Shown here piece by piece: positions 21,716 through 34,687 of a stretch of 64,000 bases of DNA. The translations under genes were made by a program, and so were the position numbers. The notes beneath the pieces are model-generated. The model saw only the letters and a program-made list of their open reading frames with translations. It was not told the DNA's origin and did not search any database. Source of the stretch: Cercis canadensis (Eukaryota; Streptophyta; Magnoliopsida; Fabales; Fabaceae). The DNA lies in assembly GCA_003255065.1 (NCBI GenBank), contig QAOA01005188.1, positions 513,599 to 577,598 on the forward strand, read 5' to 3'. Each line of letters starts with the position of its first letter. Within the stretch, counting starts at the first letter, position 1.

Positions 21716-24700
21716 TATTGATAAGGTAGTATCACGGTCACAACGTATCCGAAGGTGTATTAAGATTAATTTTCAAAAGAAAACTTGGAGTCGCCACCAG
21801 TTGTATTAAGAAAATGCGGAATTAGAAAACCCCTTTTGAATTTTAAAAACAGTCTACAAACTAAATATGGTTCGGGAGTCAGTTTATGTATGGGAAAAGT
21901 GTTAGGCACCCCACAACATCCATCTGAAAGAAAATTACCCAAAATTAATTGTGTTAACATAATATAGCAAAAAATATCCCAAAATAATAAATGTACTACA
22001 GGAATATCTTGTAAGAATAAAAGACGAAAAATTCAAACGTGCAATGTATGATTTTTCTACTGAAATCTAAATCCTTCCATCAATTTCTAACATAAAGCGC
22101 CATTTTTTTAAAATAAATAACCACATACTTACACCAAGAACAACAATCATGACATCTGTAAAACCATGGGGGCAGAGAGCTGAATTAGGCAAAAATAATC
22201 AGACAAGACATAATGGGTGCAACTTATATGGAAGAAAAAATATATTTCCAATCATGCTCAAAGAAAAATATGATCTTACAGCACATACACATCAAAATTT
22301 ACAACCATGTAAAAAATAACAAATGAAATTGGGTTTGAAACCACCAAGACAGCCAAGATGTAAGATAAAGCATGGCTCTAAAAACCAGCTAAAACATCCA
22401 AGCAAAATGGGCCAGGACAACAATGAAATCAGCTTGAACAGCAGCAATAAATATGCACCAGATTGTACCAGAATGTAGAAGAAAAATGCACAATATAGCC
22501 ACATAATATGCCCAGCACAGCAGTATAAAGACATAATAGGATAACACTGAAAATAGACCAATGCTACAATATTTCAAATTTTAGTAGAAATACAGTAAAC
22601 TTCCTAAATTGACCTCCAAAACAGGCTCTCAAGCATGCAACCAAAACAAAATAAATCTCATCTCCAACCTTGATAACACTCTTTCCAAAATTTGCACTAA
22701 AACAGCTATGGTGGAGAAGGAATCTAACTCGAAACAGCCATATTCAAATTAGAACTGGAAGCAATGGAAAAATGCAAAATTTTTAAAAATTGTACACATC
22801 AAAGACATATGTCTTATGGTTCTAACATGATGAGAATCATGCAGAAGGGAGTAGTTTAACTTAAACTAGAGACAAAAGATGATGCACTGCCAGTGCTGAC
22901 TAGTAGCATTGACATTGCAGAAAATCAGTCCTATTCAAATTAGAACTAGGAGCATGGGAGACATGTAAAATTCTGAAAATTGTACACATCGAAGAAATAT
23001 GTCTTATAGTTCTAACGAGAAAAGAAACACTTAAATTAGATCTCTATAGCTGCATCTTAAAAAACATGATCAAGTGCTGCCAGAGCTGTTTGACAGCACT
23101 CGAGAATAAAACATGCATGACCTTTTATATTTTGTTAAAAGGAAAATATAGCAACATCAAAGATCACAAAATCAAATATCATAGAAGATAGCGATGAAAT
23201 CAAATATTCAAATATTTCTCATTTTAGCATAGTAAACAAGCCCCAAAAGTTGTGAAGAAAATAGTGCCCAAAAAGCTTGAAATCAGTTCCCAAACAGCAT
23301 CAAAGCAACCATAAACACTAAGAAAGAATAGCACTAAGGTAGCCATAAATATTAACCAAAGATAGCCGACACCTACAGGCATCTCCAAAAACAAAAAAAA
23401 CAAAAAAAGGAAGCAAGGCAGTGGCAAAAATCAGACCAGGAACAACAATGAAATGTAACAGAACAGCAGTGCAAATGTAGCAGAGCAGCAATGTTAAAAT
23501 ATACCATAACAACACCTATATCTACTCTAAAGAAATTGGTTCAGGAAAGTTGAAGTATACCCGAAACCTTTTATTAAAAACTCTAAGCAATATAAAGTGG
23601 AACTCCCTCAAACAAGCATACCTTGGAACATACAAACCCACATGCATCATTTTGTATGATAATGAGGCAAAAGACTTCATATGCACTATTAAAAATATAT
23701 CACTAAAAATCCAACATAATTCCCCATGCAATAGCCCTCAAGGTATGGGATGTAGTCAAATTACCACACAAATAACTACGAAGAATTATCACAACAACAT
23801 AATATATCTATCTCTGATACTTGCAACCCAAAAAAAAAAAAAGTGAAAAAGACCTAAACAAACCTAGATATCCTAGGCAGCAGGTCAAATTGATCCAAAT
23901 CATACTTTAAACCCAGGGGAATATGAATCTAGAGTAATACAAAGATAAAAACAGTGATAATAGAGACCCAAAACTCTTCAGAGACACAATATATTGAAAA
24001 GAAAATCAAAGTAAGAATCAATGAAACCCATTACTAAGCATATTCACACTTTGATTCATACGGGTAAGAAGAGAAACACCTAAATCCACTAAAAACCAAT
24101 TTAGATTTAAAGGGGATGAGTTATACTTGAGTTAGGAAAGCTAAATTGCTACTGATGTAGGGATGAAATGGATCATCGTTTTCTTTCCTGCTCCAAACTT
24201 TGATCTCCCACACAACTCTTCTTTCAATTCCCTTGTGATTCCTTTCTTTTGACTGAAACTCCTTCTATTTTCTCTCTATCCTACGTTCTCTTTCTCTCCC
24301 CTTTCTCTCTGATTTCTTTTTTGCTTCATCTGAGTACCTATGTAGCTCTCTCTTTTCTTTCCTTCACGATGCTTCTTGCTTTCTTTTTTTCCTCCCCCAT
24401 ATTTGGTTTTCTCATTCACCTCTCTTCTCTAGGTATTTCCTTTTTCTTACTCATTTCCCCTTTTTCCCTTCCTCTCACCACCGAAGCACTTTTCTTTTGT
24501 TTCATTTGTTTTTCTCTTTTTTTGTTTTGTTTTGTTTTAGTTATTTATCTAATAAGAATAAAGTATATAAATTTGGACCAATAGGGAGTGAGGAAAATCT
24601 ATTCCTTGCTCCCTCATTGGCCTAGCTAGATCTAGTGACACAAAAATTTATTAACAGAATTTCTTTTCTTCTTTTTTATTATTGATCACTTGCAAAATTT

Positions 24701-24900
24701 TAAATGCTAATGAATGGGTGAAATGGGCCAGAGAATAAGTTGAACTAAATTAACAATGGGCTAGGCTAGGATAATAGGACTAAGATTTGCTTTATTACAA
24801 AGACCCGAACAACAATATAAAAAACAATAATCAAAGTTTTGGTCTTAGTCTTTGCTCTCTGAGTCTCTGGTCTTCTATCATTCCAAATTATTAAGTCACG
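21716..24900. repeat. Long non-coding dispersed repeat, probably LTR-derived
   Basis: No gene. AAACTTGGAGTCGCCACCAG (21782) and GTTAGGCACCCCACAACATC (21902) are phrases I associate with widespread plant LTR elements. Within it, about 90 bases at 22738-22830 are repeated in diverged form at 22928-23020 (TTCAAATTAGAACTGGAAGC ... ATATGTCTTATGGTTCTAAC). A pyrimidine-rich stretch fills 24180-24540. Hydrophobic frames here (22292-22577, 23224-23515, 24249-24584) are low-complexity translations, not genes. Element boundaries and class are uncertain. Confidence 0.4.
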
Positions 24901-25149
24901 ACGTTTCCTAAACCGTGTGGGACATGGGCTTTAAAAAGACAAGGATGAAGGAATAATCAAGTTAAAAGAGTCATATTTCAGGGGGGAAAAGGTTGGAAAG
25001 TGTTATAAAGTGTTGTCCACATATTTCGTGTTTGGATTTGAGTTGTGATTTGTGAATTTGAAAGCAAACCAATTTGTGCTTCTTTTCAACAAAGAAATGA
25101 GGTTGGGGAAAGAGATTTTTACGAGCTCCAGTTGGTGAAATTAGAAAAT

Positions 25150-26420
25150 GAGAGGCCTATTGTGTCATTATGTGTCAAGCGAAAATTATACGCAAGTGTA
25201 TGTATCATGAGCAAGTAATATAATGATGAGTCAAGTATCGTCCTACAAGGACTATGGCTACGAAGTACCAAAGTTGAGTGTATTCTAATTTTATCTAGAC
25301 AATGAAGATTGAGTATCAAGCAATAATTTAAAGGCAAAAATACTAAAACAGATAGCAATATAGATTATAAAGATAGAGGGTTTTTCTGATTTCACCATAA
25401 CTAATACAAGTTTTCTTCCTTAAATTCTTAATCTAGATTTATCCTTCTAATTGCTAGCTGAGATTTCCTAACTTATTTATTAGTATCTCCCAATGTCAAA
25501 TGAAAATATTAACAAGTTATGAACTCACTATATTCCTATGTAAATTATAAATAACTAGAAAATTTATTCAATTCTATGGATCTCTTTAATTGACTACACA
25601 GACCATTGAGGTATATTTCTATCCCACATATAACCTATGGTATCTATCCCAATTAACTAGACACACAAATTTTCTTTTGGTCTTATTGTGATTAATCTAT
25701 AAACTAATTAGTAATCAGACAATTAGAAGCATTAAGATTAGACATAAATACTCAAGTAGAAAAAATAAAATCATAAATTAATTCTAAAAGAAATTACAAC
25801 TGTTCATAGTTAGGCTACATCGTAGCCCTAGAAAGAGAACTAGTTCATGGCAAAAGATATAAACATGTTCACACAAATTCCAGACATGAGTGCGAGAGAG
25901 AAATATGAGAAAAACTTGTTGAAGCAGAGAACCGGTGATGAAATCCTCTTCTTGGAACTAGATCTTCCCTTCCTTACTTGCCTCTAGTATAAAATGGTGT
26001 GAAACCCTAATTTAGTCTCTAAAAATCCTATTTATATGTCCTAGGAAGTTTAGAGAAAAAAGAAATAAAATAAAATAGGAATCTTAGTGAAAATAAGAAG
26101 TTTGTAAGTCAAATCTCGAGTTGACCCTCAGAGAGTTGCGGCCTTGAAATAGGGCCCTGCAGCCCTGGACTCTCTGCCTCTATATTGAATTTTGGTTGTG
26201 CTCCATCACTGTCGTGCTAAGCTTGATGCCTCCAATTCCAGGTGATCAAAATTCATCCCTTTTTGAAGTTGAAACATGCCTAAATGACTTTCGAACACTT
26301 CTAAACTAAAAAGCTGTAAAAGAAATATTAAAACATAATAATCAAACTTAAAATATCCTAGAACAAACAATAATCAAGCTACATTAGTACAAAATAAGTG
26401 CTATAAAACTGACTTATCAC
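25150..26420 (-). repeat. LTR-like dispersed repeat, minus orientation
   Basis: Read on the minus strand it begins GTGATAAGTCAGTTTTATAG (26420 downward) and ends near 25165 with ACTTGCTCATGATACATACA. The far part is related to 17100-17568 in the opposite orientation. No coding text. It could be a solo LTR of a TAT/Ogre-type element; the class is an inference. Confidence 0.4.
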
Positions 26421-26589
26421 TTTGACATTTTGATTTTTCTTTTTTCTCTTTTGAATATTTTTCAATTTGTAGAAGAATTAATTTGAAAATATTATAACCC
26501 AAATATCACCCATCTCAAGAATTTTATACAAAACTGTTTTTTCTCAAATGTGTTTTATAATAAAAAATGATTTAATTGAGATTTTGATC

Positions 26590-27310
26590 ATCTATTTTTT
26601 TTAAAAAAAAAATGAATAATTTAGTTCCTTATTTTCAAATAAAATAATTTTTCCCTCTATTTTACAAAAATATTGCAATTTTAATTTTTTTGTTAATGTG
26701 TCGTTAATAATTGACAGAATTAACGATGCAGCAAAATATCCTACATTTTTTTTTTTATTATTTTAAAACCCACTAATCTGATCACATGCAAGGCTCTCAC
26801 CTTCATAGGCTCAAAAACTTCACTCACTCTCCCACATCGTGGTAATCATCCCTAAACAAGTTCACCATGTCCAAACCATGCATTCTCTTGAGTTTCTGGG
26901 AAAACTTCCCCACACTCAATAGGTTTTGTATCTATCTCCCCATCTTCCTTGTTAGGTCTAGTAGAATTCTCCCTCAATCATCTCCATCAAGGATGGGTTC
27001 CTTGCTCTGTTTTCTTCATCATGGAGAAGATGGAGATGAGTGCTTGGTTATCTTTTGTTTTTTGTTTTTTTTAAATAAAAATATTTTGTAATTAGGATTT
27101 AATTTGAGTCATTAATAATAAAGAATAATATTTTTATGCCACATCAATAAGTTCCTTAGTCATTGGATAGAGGATTGACAAAGAGACTAAATCTGCATCT
27201 TTTAGAAAAATAGGAGGATCAAATACGTTATTTTGCAAATATGATGACCAAGTCATTCATTTAAATAAAATAGAGACCAAAATTACAATTAAGTTTTACA
27301 AAAATAAATA
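26590..27310. repeat. Possible inverted-repeat element, weak
   Basis: Left part (TAGTTCCTTATTTTCAAATA ... CTCTATTTTACAAAAATATT) and right part (ATTTTGCAAATATGATGACC ... ATTTAAATAAAATAGAGACC) are partly inverted copies around a non-repetitive core at 26760-27110. The match is loose and no target duplication was found. Confidence 0.25.
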
Positions 27311-27526
27311 GGCTTATTTAAATATAGTTCTTTTCTAAGATCCTAAAATCCTAAACAATAAAATGATGAGTAATTTTTGAATAAAAAAATATTTCATAAA
27401 AAATTTATGGGTTAATTATAATGAAGGTCTCTATAATTTCAGCTAATTTTTAACTAGATCTCTATAAAAAAAAAATTTCATAAGTTGAGTCCTTATAATT
27501 TTAATTGCATATAATTGGGTCTCCAC

Positions 27527-28363
27527 CAATGTAGCACCAAACCGGCAAATTGGGGGGCTTACCCGTTTCAGAGACCGTTCCGAAACACAAAAGGCATCCC
27601 CCTTTGAAAAACACACCTTTCAATTTTATTTATTTATTTATTTTTACCTGGTTTGGGTTGAGAAGCATCCAAGAGGAGGAGGGCAGGAGAGATCAAAGCG
27701 AGAAAGAAGCGGTGGAGAGGAGGGCGAGAAAGAGAGAGAGATTTAGATACCAGTTGCCTGGCTTGGACCGTTGAAGGAACAATAAGCTTGTGGAAACAAG
27801 GGCACGGCATTTTCTGACTGTTTGGAAAGCCAGAAAAACAAGTATCAAAGCATTTGACATTCCTCTTCTTCCTTTGACAGAAACCTTCGGACTCTAGTAA
27901 GCAGATTTCCTTACTTTCCAGATCTACTTCAACCCCATTTCCACCCTTCTCTGCTTTTGAGTCAAATAACGATTTTTAAACCTTAAAAAAACCTCAACTT
28001 GACATAATTAAAAGCTAACGAGTAGAGAGAGAGAGAGAGAGAGACTGGTGTTTCAATTTGGGATTTAGAAATTTACCAAGGTTTTGTCTCCTTTTTATTT
28101 TTTTATGTTTGTTATATTATTTTTATTAATTGAATTAGACTCATTTAACTTTTAAAGCTATCTACATGGATTAAATAAAAATTAGAATTATAAATTGATC
28201 TATTTATTGAACATATGTATTTTTTATAATTAGATTATATATATAGATTAAATTATTAATATAACATAACATACCCCCGTACCCTTATTTTTTGAAAAAT
28301 GCCGTATCCGCACTTCGTACTCGTACCAAATATGAAACTCGTACCTGTACCCATGCTACATAG
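27527..28363. mobile_element. hAT-type non-autonomous DNA transposon, 837 bases
   Basis: Ends are CAATGTAGCA (27527-27536) and TGCTACATAG (28354-28363), inverted with one mismatch. Flanks are GTCTCCAC (27519-27526) and GTCTCTGC (28364-28371). Each differs by one base from GTCTCCGC, which is the uninterrupted sequence of the same repeat at 6616-6623 and 37988-37995, so the target site and 8-base duplication are established from within the window. The interior has a purine-rich stretch, a GA microsatellite (28027-28043) and no transposase. Confidence 0.88.
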
Positions 28364-28508
28364 GTCTCTGCTGTTAATTATAAACTTATAACTCCACTAA
28401 AATCTAATGATGTGTCTTGCATTTTGCTGACATGGCATTATCTCCATCTGAGTTGGCACATACTCCATCCTAGTCATGTGTAGGTCCTCTACTGGCACCA
28501 GTTCTCTG

Positions 28509-31500
28509 TATTAGAGTTAATTGTAATTAACAGGATTAGTTGTAATTAGTTAATTGTTAACTTTCCTAATTTAGTTAGTTAGTTACATCAGCTTTACGAG
28601 ATTTACTATTCTAAGCTTTACTATTTAAAGCCTCGACCAGTCTTTGTACAGTGACTTTATTCAATTGAATGAGAATTGACTCTTCTTTCACAAGCTTCTC
28701 GTTCTCTTTTCTCTTGCTTCCGTTTGCTCAATATGGTATCAGAGCACAATCTTTGATTTCTGTTTCTCATCGATTCCTTCTTGATTCTTGATCAACTTTC
28801 TGGTCTTGATTGACGTTCATTCGATCATTCTTCGCCATGGTAGAGGTTTCGTCTCTCTCCGCAAATGTCTCTGGTTCTCGATCTTCTGCAAGTAAATCCG
28901 CCATTGATGAACCCTCACATCCTTTCTTCTTGCATCATTCAGATAATCTTGGCTTGATTCTTGTTTCGCAACAACTCACTGGAGAGAATTATGCCTTCTA
29001 GAGTCGAGTTATGTTAATTGCTCTTTTAGTCAAGAACAAGCTAGGTTTCATTGACAGATCAATCTCCAAGCCAAAAGATACGGATTCTGATATGCTCAAT
29101 TCCTGGTACAGAAATAACAATATTGTCATTTCTTGGATTCTCAATTCTATATCTAAAGACATTTCTACTAGTGTAATTTTCTCTGAGACTGCATATGAAA
29201 TTTGGATTGATCTTAGAGAACATTTTCAACAATGCAATGGACCTAGAATTTTCCAGTTAAGATGTGAGTTGATGAACCTGAATCAAGAACAAAATTTTGC
29301 CAGTGTCTATTTCACCAAGCTGAAAACTATTTGGGAAGAATTGAGCAATTATAGACCTATTTGCACGTGTGGAAAGTGTACTTGTGGAGGTGTTAAAGAA
29401 CTCCATTACCATTACCAAATGGAATACATCATGTCCTTTCTCATGGGCTTACATGACTCTTTCTCTCAAATCTGAGGTCAATTGCTTCTCATGGATCTCA
29501 CGCCTCCCATCAACAAAGTTTTTGCTTTGGTTTCTCAAGAAGAAAACCAAAGGAAAATTGCTAATCATGTTTTTTCAAATCTTGATTCTATTAGCACTAT
29601 GGCTTTTGCTGCTAAAGTTGACAATTCCAAGCTTGGCAACCATCCTCTTGCTTCAGTAGGAAATAGAGGTCCAAAGAAGGATAGACCATGCTGCACTCAT
29701 TACAAATTTCATGGCCACACAATGGATAGATGTTACAAATTCCATGGCCATCCACCTGGTTACAGGCATAAGCAAAGTGCTGCAGTGATTCAAGTTTCAA
29801 CCTCATCATCTACTGAAGATCATCATGCTGCTTCTGTTGGAGGTTTTCTTCAAAACCTGCTTTCTAATCAATATCAGCAACTCATGACCATGCCATCCAC
29901 ACATCTATCAACTTCAGTCAAGGCCACTACTGATGGTGATCACCTTTCTACCTCTTACAATACAAGTATTTGCTTATTTGTTGCCTTGAATCCTAACTAT
30001 TCCTCAAGTCAATACTAGATAGTTGATTCTGGAGTTGCTAGACACATTTGTTCCAATGCAAATGCTTTCACTTCTTTGCGGATTATCCACATTGCCACTG
30101 TCACTCTACCTAATCACTCTCAGATATCTGTACATCTTTGTGGTGATGTGAAATTGAGTCCCTTGCTTATACTAAAGGATGTACTGTTTGTTTATTAGTT
30201 CAAGTTTAACCTCATTTCCATTAGTGCTCTTGTTTCTGTTAGTAGCCTTACAGTAAGTTTCTTTCTTGATTACTTCATTATTCAGGAAGCCAGCAACAAG
30301 CAAATGATTGGTAGGGGTGACAAGCATGAGGGGCTCTATATTCTCAATACTAGTTGCTTGAATTCTGTTTCTCATTCCTTTGTTAACCATGTCTCATTGT
30401 AATCTTTTACTTGGTTCTCCTTCTCCTCCTTGTACTACCACTTATCCCATTGAAATTATCTGTCCTATGCTGCCCTATCTACTACTCATCGGTCTTTCAT
30501 TCTTCAAGTTTCTACTCAACTTGAACCTCAATTTTACCATGAAGTAGTTAAGAGTCTTCATTGGCGTGCAGCTATGCTTGATGAATTAGCTGCCATGGAC
30601 CACAATAAGACATGGTCTGTAATCCTTTTGCCCCGTGGCCACCAAAGCATTAGTTGTAAATGGATCTACAAGATTAAACACAAAGCATATGGCATTGTTG
30701 ACAGGTATAAAGCCCTCTTGGTAGTGAAAGGTTACACTTAATAGGAAGGCTTGGATTTTGTGGAAACTTTTTCTCCTGTTGCAAAATTGGTCATTGTCAA
30801 GGTTCTTCTTGCCCTTGCTGCTTCTCAAAAGTGGCATTTGACTCAGCTTGATGTCAACAATGCCTTCCTCAATGGTGACCTCTTTGAAGAAGTGTACATG
30901 GATCTTCCCCTTGGCTATCTCCCTCCATAGCATTGTTCCATTCAGGGGGAGTGACTGGTTTGCAAACTTCAGAAGTCCATTTATGGCCTTAAGCAAGCTT
31001 CTCGACAGTGGTACTCCAAGTTCACACTTGCCTTACTAAAATTTGGCTTTGTTCAATTCAAATTTGACTATTCCTTGTTCACTAAAGGTTCTGGATCGCA
31101 ATTTGTGGCACTTCTGGTTTATGTGGATGATATTATCATCACTGGTCCATGTCTTCCTCCCATCGATGCTTTAAAAGCTTTTCTTCATAATTAGTTCAAG
31201 CTTAAGGATCTCAGGTGACTTAAGTATTTCCTTGGTCTTGAAATCTCTCAATCCCAGCAAGGCATTGTTCTTTCCCAAAGACAGTAGATGGCACCCAATA
31301 TAGAAAGCTTGTTGGCCGCCTTCCTTATCTCACCTTGTCCAGGCCTGACATCATTTTTGTTGTGCATAAACTCATTCAGTTTCTTGCTTAGCCTCGGATG
31401 CCTCATCTGCAGGCAATTCATCACCTGCTTTGCTACCTTAAAGGAAAACTTGGACAAGGACTCTTATTTTCCTCATCTTCCTCTCTTCAGTTGAGAGCCT

Positions 31501-32250
31501 ATTTTGATGTTTTTGCTAAGGTTCAACTCAAGGCTTTCTCTTATGCAAATTCGGGTGCTTGTGTTGATACCAAGCGATTTGTCACTGGTTTTTGTATCTT
31601 TCTTGGTGATTCTCTTGTCTCATGGAAAGCCAAGAAGTAAACCACAGTCTCTAGATCCTCTGTTGAAGCTAAGTGTCATACCTTCTCCTCCACTGCTAGT
31701 GAATTAATATGGCTTCATTAGCTTCTCAAGGATTTTCAAGTTGTCGTTTCTTCTCCTGCTCTTCTTTTTTGTGATAATCAAGCAACTATTCACATTGCAT
31801 CCAATTCCACCTTTCATGAGAGGACCAAACATATTGAAATAGATTGTCATTTTGTTAGAGATAAAGTCTCTTATGATTTTATCAAGCTTATGCCTATTCG
31901 ATCTCAACATCAACTTGCTGACATGTTCACCAAACCTCTTCCCTCCACAATGCTGTTTCCTTTATTGTCCAAGATGGCTGTTGAAGACCTCTACCAGCCA
32001 CCTTGAGAGGGAGTATTAGAGTTAATTGTAATTAACATGATTAGTTGTAATTAGTTAGCAATTAGTTAGTTGTTAACTTTCCTAATTTAGTTAGTCAGTT
32101 ACGTCAGCTTTACTGAGCTTTACTATTCTGAGCTTTACTATTTAAAGCCTTGACCATTCTTTGTACAGTGACTTGATTCAATTGAATGAGAATTGACTCT
32201 TCTTTCACAAGCTTCTCGTTCTCTTCTCTCTTGCTTCCGTTTCCTCAATA
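28509..32250 (+). mobile_element. Ty1/copia fossil with both LTRs (28509-28733, 32014-32250)
   Basis: The 5' LTR is followed at once by the PBS TGGTATCAGAGC (28734-28745). Gag-like text runs from 28838 to about 30015 and carries CTHYKFHGHTMDRCYKFHGH. A short protease-like stretch (IVDSG) follows at 30020. RT/RNase H text spans about 30570-31980 ([33 protein letters not shown]). I could not recognise an integrase. LTRs start TATTAGAG and end TCAATA, and flanks CTCTG/TTCTG make a 5-base TSD with one mismatch. The LTRs differ by roughly 4-5% by eye, which would mean one to a few million years at usual plant rates. It is broken, with about ten or more breaks. Confidence 0.9.
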
Positions 32251-32708
32251 TTCTGCACTTCACTTGAATTTTCTCACTCATTTCTCTGGTGAAACAAGCT
32301 TCCATTTTTCTCTTATTAATTCTAATGAGTTTTGCTTGTCAAATTCTGGGTTTCCAAAGAAACCCATGGAAAGAATCAAACGCAACCACTGAGCCCATTG
32401 GACAGAATCTCGTCACACTCATAAGCAAACTCATAAGCTGAGCAAGATATTTAGGGTTTTATGTATAATGTATATGCGAACCTTTGCAAGCCATTCACAT
32501 CTTTGTTAAAAGAATTTTGCCAAATCATACCAACTGAGAAAGTCACAATTATTCAAAAGGAAACAATATCGAAATGAGAAAGTCACAATTATTCAAAGAG
32601 AAACAACCAACTGGGTTTTGAGAGATAGAAAAAATTCAGAAATAGAAAGCATATTGTTGATTATGCAAATGAATAAAATTCAAATGAAAAATACGACCTT
32701 ACAAAAAC

Positions 32709-32896
32709 NNNNNNNNNNNNNNNNNNNNNNNNNNNNNNNNNNNNNNNNNNNNNNNNNNNNNNNNNNNNNNNNNNNNNNNNNNNNNNNNNNNNNNNNNNNN
32801 NNNNNNNNNNNNNNNNNNNNNNNNNNNNNNNNNNNNNNNNNNNNNNNNNNNNNNNNNNNNNNNNNNNNNNNNNNNNNNNNNNNNNNNNNNNNNNNN
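32709..32896. other. Assembly gap, 188 N
   Basis: Sequence ending at the gap (30569-32708) is repeated from immediately after it (32897-35146). The gap therefore probably joins two overlapping contig ends or two haplotypes. Confidence 0.9.
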
Positions 32897-34687
32897 TGCA
32901 GCTATGCTTGATGAATTAGCTGCCATGGACCACAATAAGACATGGTCTGTAATCCTTTTGCCCCGTGGCCACCAAAGCATTAGTTGTAAATGGATCTACA
33001 AGATTAAACACAAAGCATATGGCATTGTTGATAGGTATAAAGCCCTCTTGGTACCGAAAGGTTACACTTAATAGGAAGGCTTGGATTTTGTGGAAACTTT
33101 TTCTCCTGTTGCAAAATTGGTCATTGTCAAGGTTCTTCTTGCCCTTGCTGCTTCTCAAAAGTGGCATTTGACTCAGCTTGATGTCAACAATGCCTTCCTC
33201 AATGGTGACCTCTTTGAAGAAGTGTACATGGATCTTCCCCTTGGCTATCTCCCTCCATAGCATTGTTCCATTCAGGGGGAGTGACTGGTTTGCAAACTTC
33301 AGAAGTCCATTTATGGCCTTAAGCAAGCTTCTCGACAGTGGTACTCCAAGTTCACACTTGCCTTACTAAAATTTGGCTTTGTTCAATTCAAATTTGACTA
33401 TTCCTTGTTCACTAAAGGTTCTGGATCGCAATTTGTGGCACTTCTGGTTTATGTGGATGATATTATCATCACTGGTCCATGTCTTCCTCCCATTGATGCT
33501 TTAAAAGCTTTTCTTCATAATTAGTTCAAGCTTAAGGATCTCAGGTGACTCAAGTATTTCCTTGGTCTTGAAATCTCTCAATCCCAGCAAGGCATTGTTC
33601 TTTCCCAAAGACAGTACACCTTACACCTTCTTGAAGATACTAGTTATTTGGCTCGTAAGCCTACTTCAATGCCTATGGATCCAAAGATTGAACTTAGTGC
33701 TTCTGTTGGTAATTTACTTTCTGATGGCACCCAATATAGAAAGCTTGTTGGCCGCCTTCCTTATCTCACCTTGTCCCGGCCTGACATTATTTTTGTTGTG
33801 CATAAACTCATTCAGTTTCTTGCTTAGCCTCGGATGCCTCATCTGCAGGCAATTCATCACTTGCTTTGCTACCTTAAAGGAAAACTTGGACAAGGACTCT
33901 TATTTTCCTCATCTTCCTCTCTTCAGTTGAGAGCCTATTCTGATGTTTTTGCTAAGGTTCAACTCAAGGCTTTCTCTTATGCAAATTCGGGTGCTTGTGT
34001 TGATACCAGGCAATTTGTCACTGGTTTTTTGTATCTTTCTTGGTGATTCTCTTGTCTCATGGAAAGCCAAGAAGTAAACCACAGTCTCTAGATTCTCTGT
34101 TGAAGCTAAGTGTCGTACCTTCTCCTCCACTGCTAGTGAATTAATATGGCTTCATTAGCTTCTCAAGGATTTTCAAGTTGTTGTTTCTTCTCCTGCTCTT
34201 CTTTTTTGTGATAATCAAGCAACTATTCACATTGCATCCAATTCCACCTTTCATGAGAGGACCAAATATATTGAAATCGATTGTCATTTTGTTAGAGATA
34301 AAGTCTCTTTTGATTTTATCAAGCTTATGCCTATTCGATCTCAACATCAACTTGCTGACATGTTCACCAAACCTCTTCCCTCCACAATGCTGTTTCCTAT
34401 ATTGTCCAAGATGGCTGTTGAAGACCTCTACCAGCCACCTTGAGAGGGAGTATTAGAGTTAATTGTAATTAACATGATTAGTTGTAATTAGTTAGCAATT
34501 AGTTAGTTGTTAACTTTCCTAATTTAGTTAGTCAGTTACGTCAGCTTTACTGAGCTTTACTATTCTGAGCTTTACTATTTAAAGCCTTGACCATTCTTTG
34601 TACAGTGACTTGATTCAATTGAATGAGAATTGACTCTTCTTTCACAAGCTTCTCGTTCTCTTCTCTCTTGCTTCCGTTTCCTCAATA
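32897..34687 (+). mobile_element. Ty1/copia fossil, second 3' portion with LTR (34451-34687)
   Basis: RT and RNase H text nearly identical to 30569-31980, followed by the same LTR and the same 3' flank (TTCTGCACTTCACTTG). The near identity including flanking DNA argues that this is the same locus assembled twice or a recent duplication, not an independent insertion. It is broken, with several breaks. Confidence 0.85.

Noticed and set aside
22292-24584. Several hydrophobic frames that look like membrane proteins
   Set aside because: Translations of T-rich or pyrimidine-rich repeat DNA with no start context, homology or splice signals.
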